Source: Patiria pectinifera (taxonomy: Eukaryota > Echinodermata > Asteroidea > Valvatida > Asterinidae). From it: 64,000 bases of DNA. Positions 49,871 to 60,699 of the stretch are shown here, piece by piece (within the stretch, counting starts at the first letter, position 1; every line of letters starts with the position of its first letter). The notes under the pieces are model-generated. The model was not told the origin of the DNA. It did no database searches and worked only from the letters and a program-made list of their open reading frames with translations. The position numbers and the translations under genes are program-made. The stretch covers positions 15,488,381 through 15,552,380 of the forward strand of contig CM057136.1 of NCBI GenBank assembly GCA_029964075.1. The letters are read 5' to 3'.

Positions 49871-52800
49871 TTAGTGCTGGGAAAATGAGAAATACATTGA
49901 AAACGATGCTGGTCTTTCACAATCGGGCATGTATGATAATACATGTTAGGTTACATGCATGTTTGTACATGGAACATTTCAATTAAGAAATTAAAATGAG
50001 AAATGTTCGACCCCAAAAACAGAATCATACAGAAAGAGTGGTATCAAGCGTTGGATCCTTGTGCTGGCTTTCACAGAATCCAGTGTTCGATTTGGAAAAT
50101 TTTCATTTCACACTGATTTCATATGATACACGTGGATGGACAAAGATGACACTTGTGTTATGTCGAGTATGTGGCATTGCAAACTACACCAAAAAAAAAG
50201 TTTTCCACAAGACGTCTTGCCTTTTCGTGACAAAAAAATGTATGTTATCACAAATCTTGAAAGTATTTTCTTCAGCCACTTCATGAGATGAGACACAAAT
50301 CACTGCACTGCAAATCAGTAGAATTTGACATTCGTTTAAAACCTCTTGCTTATCCTACAGTAATTGGGTTTTTTTGGGGGGGGGTGCATATTCAGATTGT
50401 ACACCTGTTCCGCTAAAAAAGATCAGACAATTGGTTTGCAATATATTTTGAACTTGAAAATCTTTCCTTTTTTTTTCAAAAGCTCAACAACAACAATTCT
50501 GCCCTGTGAAAATGTCGGATTTCGCAGACTAAGTAAGGCCTTTTTTTTGGGGGGGGGGGGATATTTCTAACTCGTTATGGGAAATTTCTTTTCACATTTT
50601 TCCTTTGCTATTTGAAGCAAAGCTTCAGTGTGTGTTGCTGCAGTTAATTAAGGATTGGGGCAAAAAGCAACAAACACAGAAAAACATTGAGATGTTGTAA
50701 ATTGGTGTTATGGATATTCTTAGTGTGATCCAACAAGATAATAAAAAAAAAACGTGGTTAGCTGTTAGAGCTGTAGTATTCAGAAAATGACAACTAAAAT
50801 CACAAGATGAGAGTTACGACCTCCAGTTTACTGTTATTCTCCTTCGGTGTGTAAATTGTGTTCTGTTTCATTGACGATCCCTTTAATACGCTGATTTGTG
50901 TGGGCGGGGCCATACCCAACTCGTTCTCTGATTGGTTGGTTGCATTTTTAGTTGTCCTCACTTCATGAATGGACATGAAGTGTGTTTCAAAGTTACCCAC
51001 CCCGAAATCTCGCGAGACTGACGCACAACGTGAAGATGACAAGGAGCTGTACGGGAAGCACAAGTGATTTCTCCTTTTTCATTTTAAAGTTTTACTCATT
51101 TTTTTGTGATCTCCAATATATTGTAGATGTTACTTTTAACGATGTGATGTTAGTCTTCTTTGATGTCTTATTTGTTGAATTTTTTTTTAATTATAAAATG
51201 GTTAAAGGGTTTAATAAAGTGAGCATTCCTTATGCAGTTAAAAGTTGCCAAAGGTTTTTAAATCTAACTTATTTATGTGAACTTGTTAAAGTGTTCTTTT
51301 TATCCAGTGTATAAAAGTCTTAATGTGCAAGTGCGTTTTTAAAACAACTTTTCTTAAGACAATCTTAGTTTTAAAGTGCACTGCCACTTAACGTAAAAGT
51401 CACGTGAACAGCTGCAATTTTTCAATAAGAAGTATAACTTCTTTTAACGAAATTTGATTTTCTTTTAAGAAAAGTCTTATTTAAATTTTAAAATTTGGCC
51501 GTTTTTAAAGTGCCTTATTTTAAAGAACCACCGGGTGTTTTAAAGTTAAATACAAAACCTGGTGCTTGTTCGATAAAATTCCGATATTTTGTATTGTGTA
51601 TAAAAGTGGATCTTTCATGGAATTTTTTTTTACAAGAAAAGTTGGAGGAAAAAACAGACTTGCTTTGGTGCGTCGTTCTGACTTGTTCATGTGTGCGATG
51701 GTTGTCCGGATTAGTTACAGCACATTTTTGAAGCAGGAAAAATAGTGTGATGCTGCAAGCGCCTTTTTTTTTGGGGGGGGGGGTAATTATATAGCCTGTG
51801 AAGTGGCACGTGAGTTCCTATCGTTGCAATCGAGATGATACTTATAGGCAATGTCTCATCATGCTGAACAAATCGATAAACAGTTGGCAAAGAAGGTAAA
51901 CTTCCAGCATTCAAACTTTCCAAAATTGGGATAACTTGCGGGAGGGAGTTCCGTAGCTGATCTATAGCCCCCCCCCCACCCTCCCCTCCGTTCAGCCAGT
52001 GACTAATTTTATGAAAGTAGTCAAATGGGGCTAAAAGTAATAAATGGAAGGCCGAAGTTCCTGAATTTATTCTCTAAATTTATTCTCGAATTGCCTTAGA
52101 ATGCAGGAGAAAAAGCATCGTAGATTTCAATTTTTCCAGGGGGGGATGCCCCGGACCCCCTAGCAGGGAGTGGCTTCAACAGACACTTACTCAATGCCCC
52201 CCCCCCCTGTTTCTTCCTGAAAACCAGATCCGCCCCTTTAAACGGAAGGCCCGCGTGACTTGGAGAACTATGTTTTTTCAACCGTCTAATACACCTTGTG
52301 CGTAGCAGCCGTCTAAGAGGGCAGTGCCTTTCTTTGGCTGGGATGTGCACGAGTAAACCTTTTGCACATTGTTAACTGAAATAACAAGAGATGCTCTCTA
52401 AGATGGCCGTTGCGCGTAAGGTCTACACATTCCGTCCAATGGAAGAAATATTTTGGAATAAGAATTTAAAGAAATAATAAAATGATGGGTGCATGCTGAG
52501 GGAAGGAAAGGATATGGGTTGATTTGAAGGCGGAGGGTCGGTGCGTTTACACAATACTGGCACTCAATTATCAAAGGAGCAAATGCATGCCAGCTGGGAT
52601 GATCGTGGGCGCACTATGTACTTTACCTCCTGATTTCGGCGTTTTTCTAAAAAGAGTGGAATCGAACAATATAACAAATCATTTTGATTTAATTTCGTTT
52701 GTGAAAATCTAATTTAACAAAAATGAAATAACTGAATTTAACAAAAACATATATCATTTTCCTTGAGTGCCCCCCAAAAGTTATGTCTCCGCCTTTTTAT

Positions 52801-53169
52801 GGCTTAATGTTAAATGGCATGACGCTATAGTTCAAACAAAAAAAAGCTCTGTTTTAAATACTAGTGGATACCTTTACCGCGCCAAATTATACGTGTATTG
52901 GAAAGTAAGATACCAGTCTATTATAATGCAGGCAGGCGTTCTAAACACCCGCATACTTGACGTAGTGCGAGGGCAGAGTTCAGGGTGAGGCTTGTTTGTG
53001 TTTCTGCATTGACGTGTGTTATTCCAGCTTATAAGCCATTATGTGTAGCTAGATATAGCTATTAAATGCATCTGGCCCGCTATCATGGCTGTTATCCACT
53101 AGAATACTGTTAGTTGTGCATGCGATAGGACGTCTCTCCTATATTCTTGGCCTTCGGTATAAGCTGAAA

Positions 53170-56100
53170 ATGGGCGTGTACGGTGCGGCGCTACTGCTGG
53201 CAAGCTGCCTCTGTGTTTCTCTTGTACAGAATGCAGGTAAGTTCCACACCTTTTGCATATGTTTGTGTTGTTTGCTTTCTGAATTTAATAAAAACAGGAG
53301 TAGGCGGGCCTAGTTGTAGTACACCTCCATGTATACATCATGTTCTTTTGAGTTATCAATGAATGAGTAATGAATAGAATGTTGCATCCTGACGCAACCT
53401 TTTTTCATCATATATTATCGCAATGAAGGTCAGTCATTGCAACAATGTTGAAGACACGAATCTTGGACTGAGAAACATTTCCAATATTGTTAGAAAATAC
53501 TTTGAAAATGCACTCACTCTCCAAAGACTTTGTATACAACCAGAATTGGGATCTGTGGATAGGACCTAAACTACATTCTTTCCCGGCCACATTAGGGGCC
53601 AACATATAATACAGTTTGAAACATGAGTCCACGAGGAAACATATGTTGTGTTATTAGAACTCATGTGCAACTCCGACGGTGCATTGTTTCTAAACACCTG
53701 TGCCTGTAATTAATTTCTAACACTCGATACACTTGTTTCATTATTTGAAGTTTGTTTGATATGCATGATAATGTTGCTGACAATCGCAAGTCATTACTCA
53801 TAAAAGTCCTTTCACAAGCCTTTCATAAAGCCAGTCACAAGTCAGGTTGGTGTAGCGGTACTTTCCTCGCTTTCCACGTACCGCTGTGACCTGGGTTTGA
53901 TTCCTGCCTGGGCCATGTGGATTGGGTTTTCAGTTCCTGCCTGCATTACTGGACCAAGCCCAGTCTAATGTGGCTTTCGCGAACCCGTGAATCCCGGGTT
54001 CGTATTCATGAGCCCCCTACTAAGCACTATCCCCTATGTATGTATATATGTGTCTGTTGTTTAGAGCCCAGCTGCCCTCCATCAGAATTTTGAGTGATGA
54101 GATGTGCGCCAGTTAAGTGAAAAAAGCCCAACACTAAAGAAAGCCACTTTAGACTGGGCTTGGTCCAGTAATGTGGTACTGCTGGTTTTCCTCCGACTAT
54201 TCTTCTGGGGTTTTCCTCCCACGTCTAAAACTGTAATGTCTTCACATTGACATTCTTACTGGGCCCCATGCATGGGAGACCAGTGGATTCCACTGAATGG
54301 GCTACCCAAAATAAGACCAATTAAATTCAATAAACAAGAAACTGGATGAACAATGACAAAGGAATGGTTTTGTAACAGTTCATTCGCAATTGAATAGCTA
54401 TTATATGACGTGACTTGTGATGGACTTGCAGGAACTTGCAGGGACTCGAATACAACACAGCCCCGCCCCCATTTTACGCCCATTTGCTGAATGTTTGCCG
54501 TTTATATTTTAGCTGCTGCCTCTCGCCGCGAATACTTGAACCTCCTGCATGCTTTACAACATGATCGAGCACTGCAGGTAAGATGCTTCACAATATTGTG
54601 GCACTCGGAAAGTTTAGAACTTTTTGTTTTAAATGTCCGTTGCAAACTTTTGGATAATAAGTACTGGCGATGTATCGGTAGCATTTTACTGACAGATAAC
54701 TTCAACTTTGTACCCTGAGCAAAATGGAGCAGCAGAATTTGCAATAGTTATTGTTAAGCAAATAGTGCTCAGGATATAAACCGGTGCACAGGTGTGAATT
54801 TAGGATTTAATTAAAAGAGACAGTTCACTTGTGAGATAATTAAGGGAGACAAGTCAAGTGTGATGGTTTAACTAATAATAGGGTAAAAGACCAGATTTCA
54901 TAGGATCGGAGTCAAAATTGCATACGACACCAGCTGAGAACCGTCACAAGAAACTGTATCGCATGACAATAATATATTTGCCTTTGTTAAAATCGCACAA
55001 CTGTTTTTGTGCTTGTAGCAGCTGCACAATACTGTGCTCTGGTGTGCCCATGATACAACTTTCTCCGTCATTTTGCGTTTCTAAAGGACCCTTATATCCG
55101 AGCTAGATGTGATTTGCAGAATAATCCTGATCTGTCTGACGACATAAAGGCAGCAAACAATGTACAAGGCGCTGTCACATTCAAGCAACTGGTATGTATA
55201 ATTGTGATGGAAATCTTAAGGAGTTATGTATCGTGAAAGTTTTTACATAGGCTATATATAATGACTTGTGTTTTCTGCTTGTTAGTTCCCTACAACTCAC
55301 GTAGGGTGTACACTATGTATACCACAAGATTCAGAGCTGTCGCGGTTAATTTATTCAATCTATCTATGAATAACCGAATTAAAAAATTGTAAGCAATATC
55401 TTCTGTTGCTCAGGCTATCAGCTCTAATAACTTGGGTCATGAATAATTGGCCATCCATCCTTTGACTGAATTTCTGTCAGAAAACTGGCGGGAGCTTGTC
55501 CGTATCTGTGAATCTGACTGGTCTGGATGTGTCCAGCGCCGATCTTCACGGCTTCCACGTGCATGAGTTCGGCGATCTGACCAACGGATGTGGATCGACT
55601 GGTGGGCATTTCAACCCATCGGGCAAGCAACACGGTGGGCCCCAAGATGCAGAAAGGTATACAATGCACGTTTCGTGAAATAAGTTTTTTTGATAGATTT
55701 CTAGAATTATGCAACTAATAAAACTCCATATAAAATACTATTCAGCTAGTGGATAACTTACAAATTAACAAAATATACCTCAGTGTAGTGCAATTAAAAG
55801 TGCCATCTTTAGCAAAATTTGTTGCCAACCGAAGATGTATAATTTGCGGAACTAGGGCAGGGGCCAACTGTACAAAATGGGTTCGATGTTTGTAAACTAA
55901 AAGAAGGTTTATAGGATGATTTTGCGATGGCTTTATTACGTCGTCCGTGGATTATGACGTGTCACGCTCACATGAAAAGAAGCAAGCAATCCAACTTGAC
56001 TTCACGGTCTAAACTTAAGACGTCACCTTAACGATGCACAAACTTGTACTTTCCAAGGTGTAGGCGACACTTTACCCTTTATTTCATTACGTATTTTCCT

Positions 56101-57127
56101 TTTATTTGGGCTAAAAAAACTCAGGCATGTTGGAGACTTTGGGAACGTGGAACGGAACAGCGATGGTTCGGTCTACACTGAATTCACCGATGACGTCGCG
56201 TCTCTCCTCGGCACTAATACCATCATAGGCAGGGCCATAGTGGTGAGTTCGACAGTTGGGGTTTTCCATTTCCAATTAGAACCTCTTTAAGAAAAAAAAA
56301 TACGGAAAATCTGGAACAGACCTGTAATGCTTGGGAGTTGCAATGGAAGTGTTTAGTTCGTTCAAAGAGTCAGAAATGCGTAATATTTGATGGGTTAGGC
56401 CTATGATGTATTGGACCGCGGTGGCAATTTAGATTCTCGAGGCGTGAAAATTTGAACTTTTGCTTTTGGTAAATAAAGTTTATACTCCAAGAACCGTCGA
56501 GTGAGATGATATTGAGAGTATTCAGCAAACATCTCACGCATTTTAGCTGGTAAACATTTCAACTCACCCAGTTGGCCTCTGTGACCTTCCCTCCTTGGTC
56601 CCCAGCAGGCATGCATGGCGTTGCTATGGCAATGACCTTCCTCACCTTTTACGCCAGTGGGGACACCAAGTAAAGAAGTTGCTTTAGGGCTTTTAGACTT
56701 CGAGAGATAAAGTCTTAGTTTTCCAAAAGTTTTATGAAAGATGATTCAATCTTTTTTAAGCTTAATTTTGGAGAACATAGCTGAAGTGTTGGTTAGGCAT
56801 ATATGCTTCTGACATAGGCTATGGTCTAAAGCTATGTCCAACAAGATCATACTCCATGAAATGGGATAATCATGCCAATTATGAAAATGGGCTCGGCATG
56901 AAATTTGGGCTCGGGATTTACAAAATAAGGTTGCCTTCAACTGTTAAATTTTGTGTCCGATTGTGGATTTCGTGATGTTTTGTGCAATATTCCCGCCGGT
57001 TTTTTGTTTTCAGTTGCACAAGGATACGGACGATCTTGGCAGGGGTGGTTACTCCGATAGTCTGACCACGGGACACGCCGGCGCGCGCCTCGCTTGCTGT
57101 ATCATCAACGAAGTCGTCACAGTGTAG
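53170..57127 (+). CDS. Secreted Cu/Zn superoxide dismutase
   Basis: Six exons join in phase: 53170-53236, 54513-54577, 55087-55191, 55481-55656, 56125-56242, 57014-57127 (stop TAG), totalling 645 nt (214 aa). Residues 1-22 form a signal peptide. About 57 further residues precede the SOD fold. The Cu/Zn SOD signature GFHVHEFGD is present. Copper ligands are H105, H107, H122 and H179; zinc ligands are H122, H130, H139 and D142; the substrate-guiding Arg is R202 and the conserved disulfide pair is C116-C205. All active-site residues are kept, so the enzyme should convert superoxide to oxygen and hydrogen peroxide outside the cell. An N-glycosylation site (NLT) is at residue 90. Unlike vertebrate SOD3 there is no basic heparin-binding tail. 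The start is the ATG opening the signal peptide. Confidence 0.94.
53841..54254 (+). mobile_element. tRNA-derived SINE split by a MITE
   Basis: The head GTCAGGTTGGTGTAGCGGTA with a B box (GGGTTTGATTCC) and the tail TTCTTCTGGGGTTTTCCTCC match the SINE at 48168-48324. The middle is interrupted at 53944-54173. It lies in SOD intron 1. Confidence 0.8.
53944..54173. mobile_element. 230-bp MITE inserted in the SINE
   Basis: CATTACTGGACCAAGCCCAG at the left is exactly inverted at the right end, and the pairing continues with a few mismatches for about 35 nt. There is no ORF. Confidence 0.8.
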
Positions 57128-57552
57128 GACGAGTCCGGTACCTGACCTAAATGGAACCGTGTTTAACGTGCTGGGTTTAAAACCGTGAGGAATTTGCATT
57201 CATTCAACTGCGCATGCTCTGTAATGAAAGACTGCTCAATACTTTGGTTCGATCCAAGACGAAACAAAGCACATTATCGCAAACACAGAGTTTTGGTTTG
57301 GAAAGTTTTTGCCAAAAGGATCTAGTTTTCGCAAGACAAAAGTGATTGACATTTTCAGTCCTGGTGTCTGGTATGTACTTTGAATAAATTACTTGTTTGG
57401 AACGAGGTCTGGCACAATATTAAGCAGTGCCATTTCTTGATTAATTTCTTTAGTTCCACGCATGAAAAAAATATATGCATGATCGAATCTATGTATTCAT
57501 ATAATTTCAGTAGCTAATGGTAAAGAATCATCGGATTAAAAAGTTAAAGGTA

Positions 57553-57916
57553 AGGCCAAAAAAAAGTCTCCGGTTTCTGGTATGGAGCTTGCCCAAAAAG
57601 TGGTGCGGCGACGCGGCTTTTTTTTTTTAACTGATTGTTTTGCTTCAAATGTCGGCTGATGACTGCAAATGGTGCCCGACTAAACTTAGTGCAAATATAT
57701 GGGAGTCCAGAGAGGCCACATAAAGCTTATTCTCGACCATAACCCAATCTAAAAACACGTTAAAATTATGCAGCAGCAGGATTCCAGTTAAACCAGTGAG
57801 TTTGGCGGTTTTGAGACATCATCTTTCATTGAAAAAAAACCTTTTTCATTTTGCCGACGCGCATGGCTACGGCGACGTGCGCGCATACCAGAAACCGGAG
57901 ACTTTTTTTGGCCTAA
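57553..57916. mobile_element. ~364-bp MITE with ~30-bp inverted ends
   Basis: AAGTCTCCGGTTTCTGGTAT near 57565 is inverted at about 57888-57907, flanked by GGCC-containing A/T runs on both sides. There is no ORF. Confidence 0.8.
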
Positions 57917-58181
57917 AAGGTGTCGAGGGTTGATTTACGAGAAGAAATGTTGCACCTTTATTTTTCATTATTTTTCTGTATTTACCGATAATCAGTATAT
58001 TTATAGCTTAATTAGACCAAACTCACCTTTTCTGTGGTTGCAAGTTTTTTGTTCTTGTTGTTCTTACTGAAATCCCGGGAACTGGTTGAATTTAATTGTA
58101 CGTTTTATTAAGGTTAACAAGTTGAAAATGAGAAAATTCATAACAGCATAAAAAGCCTTTCAAGACCTCAATTTCAATACC

Positions 58182-58547
58182 TTAAGGCCAAGAAAAAGAA
58201 CGGTCTCTGGTCAGCGCGCGCGTCGATTTTAATCATGCGGGTCAATCTTTTTTTTTCCCAAAATGTTCCGCGGTAGCTCCAACAGCGCCCTCTATTGCCG
58301 CACATCCTTCAGTTTTTTTTACCAAAGAGCACCAAGGAATGGGAAATTGCACCAAGGCAAATGATCGAGGGCACCAAGGCAAATTATGGAGGACACCAAT
58401 GTACATGAGGACACCCAAAAAAAAAAGCAAAATAGTACCCCACCTTGTCTGTACAATCCAAGCTTGAAAAAAAAAAAAAAGGCGTCGCCGCATCAATTCC
58501 GGAACATTGGTCTGACCAGAGACCGAGTATATTTTTTTTTGGCCTAA
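58182..58547. mobile_element. ~365-bp MITE carrying a ~21-nt tandem repeat
   Basis: TTAAGGCCAAGAAAAAGAAC with GGTCTCTGGTCAG pairs with CTGACCAGAGACC and TTTTGGCCTAA at the right. The centre has three GGCACCAAGGCAAAT-like units. Ends resemble those of the neighbouring element at 57553. Confidence 0.75.
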
Positions 58548-59969
58548 TAATTATGGAACACTCGTTGGTGAACCGTTTGTTTGAGGGATTTCTAGTAATA
58601 CCTCAGTTTTGATATATAGACAATGTATTGGGATATTGGAAATTGGGGTGTTTTTTTAGAGGGGTGTTGGTTTGTTCGTTGTGTTTTTTTTCCTCACATT
58701 TTCAGTTTGGTGCTATTTAAATAAATGACTATAGTAATTGAATTTGATGCGTGCTGTCTGTAACTACATTGTGAAGACATTTTGTCAGCCTGATTGAACT
58801 TGACACTTACCTTTAGCGGCGAAGTTAGGGCCGGGGGGGGGGCGGGGGGCCTGGATGTTACAGTGGAGGACGGCCCAATAAACCCGTTAACCATGGTCAC
58901 GTATTGGACCATTACATTTCCAGTTGCGGGCGTCATTAGGACGATTAGGAGGATGAAAAATACTCTAGACTATCATCCATGAGTGTCCGGATACGTTTGT
59001 CATGGTATATGCCTATAATTATGGCATCCATCATTTTGCATCCAGCTTTCTGTGGCACTGTCACAAAACAACTGTTATGTAGCAAAGCTTGGCGAAAGAA
59101 ACAGTGAACAAAATTTGCAAAAGGGAAATTTGCAAGACAAGTAGGCCTATTAATCTGAAAAAAATGTGCTGATATTAGTTAATAATATAAGGCCTATTTT
59201 GTATTCACTGGAGGTATTAAATAATAATTTGAAGTCAATTATTAAAAACCAAAATCATTCGCAATATCTCGTCATAATCGATGACTTCTGACGAGACCTT
59301 AATTTGTCGTTCATTTCCCGCTACTGGTGATTTGACTTCAACTCTGGTTTTTAGAAACTCCACACATTAGCTGGTTAATATCTGTTTAACTACTAGTACA
59401 GTCTGCACAAATTTCTTGATGTTTGTTCGTTGAAATAGCGCCCTCTTACGATGGCTCTTTTTTTTTTTTTTTTTTTAGACGGTTTTTATTTTGCAATAGC
59501 AGTTATTTTGCAATAGCGCCCTCAATTGTTCACAAAAATGTTGTTGCTTGGATACGCACATGTCTCCGGCCGGATAAATAGATGTGATTGAATGCAAGAA
59601 GTCCAACGCTTCCGTTTCGTCTTTATTTTGGAATTGACGCCACGGAAAAAGTGAGTATTTCTTTCTTCGTTTTTACATTTGCTTTTGTAATGAACAGTTG
59701 AGTTGGTCATTTAAGTTATAGTATTATTAGTCATGTTATTGTTAATAAATGGCGATTTATTTAGTGTGCATTTTCCAGTCCAATTTTAAAGAAAGTTTTC
59801 AAAACAAATTTAGGCCTAACACTTTTAATGTGATTGTGTGTGGGCCTACGTTAGTTTTAATTCAATAATTGTATGCTTTTGTTTTAAATAATAATCATGA
59901 TGACATGAGCATGGTGAGAAGAAGTAAAACATTTTTTGGCTTAATGTTATTCATTGTTTTGGGGGGATC

Positions 59970-60540
59970 GGACGGAATTTGATCGGACAACCCGACCGTT
60001 TGCCAACTTGACTCGGGTCGCGTTGGGTCAACTCGACCAGTGACAACATGACCATGATGACCGTCTGTGCGTCATTGATGGAAAGAAAAGTCGTCCATTC
60101 AGACAATTCACCCATTGAGACAATTCAACTCGCAATAGTTTTGGGGGGTTTTTTTGGGGGGGGGGCATTGGTGAAGGTTATAGTTTTATTTTGGAACCGG
60201 ACTGGGGATTTTTTACCCCGGCTGCCACCGCATTGTGCATACTGTGGATGCCATGCCACCGTACACCTTGTAGGGTCCTCTTCCTGCGCACAGATATGGC
60301 ACAGATTCTGCGACTTAGCTGCAACGCGACACACGCAAATGCCCAAACATCGACAGGCAACCCGTGTGGAAAAATACCACGCACTACGGTCTTGCACAGT
60401 CGAGTTGTCTCTATTGCCAAAGTCGACTCGTCTTAACGGACGACTTGGTAAATGGTCGAATTGTTGCACTGGTGGAGTTGTCATTCATTCGAGTTGTCCT
60501 GAGTCGAATTGGCAAACGGTTGAGTTGTCCGACATTCATA
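59970..60540. mobile_element. Foldback element upstream of the EF-hand gene
   Basis: GATCGGACAACCCGACCGTT near 59980 is inverted with mismatches near 60510-60533 (AAACGGTTGAGTTGTCCGAC). GTCGTCCATTCAGAC is likewise mirrored by GGACGACTTGG. The open frames inside are by-products. Confidence 0.65.
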
Positions 60541-60699
60541 TTTATTTTAAGTAGGCCTAAAGTTACAGCAGGCCCAACTTTACTTGACCTAGCCATGAAG
60601 AGAATATAAAGTACGTTCATTGCAATTTGGATAATTTGTTCTTCCTGTCTATCTCTTACATAGTTTCAGCTCTAACGTACCCTCACAACTACCACCACC

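Larger units (their letters stand above)
47613..53169. other. hnRNP 3' flank and intergenic DNA before the SOD gene
   Basis: No further coding exon is supported. It holds a tRNA-like sequence, a SINE, a poly-T-bounded element and a GTTGGATTC-rich repeat zone. Several poly(T)-poly(G) junctions occur (50369, 50541, 51767). The AT-rich stretch 51060-51740 shows many TTTTAAAGT-like motifs but nothing identifiable. Confidence 0.45.
57128..60699. other. SOD 3' flank and intergenic DNA before the EF-hand gene
   Basis: AATAAA at 57383-57388 is the likely SOD poly(A) signal, 256 nt past the stop. Three foldback elements follow (57553-57916, 58182-58547 and about 59970-60540). An acceptor-like TTTCAG at 60664-60669 suggests that the next gene has a noncoding 5' exon. 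Nothing else is recognisable. Confidence 0.5.

Noticed and set aside
49399..49944. Minus-strand 181-aa open frame rich in ESNRTQQ
   Set aside because: It follows a degenerate tandem repeat, has no recognisable domain or splice context, and the plus strand is equally open over part of it.
60048..60554. 168-aa open frame on plus and 119-aa on minus
   Set aside because: Both lie within a foldback element with inverted ends; neither shows a known domain.
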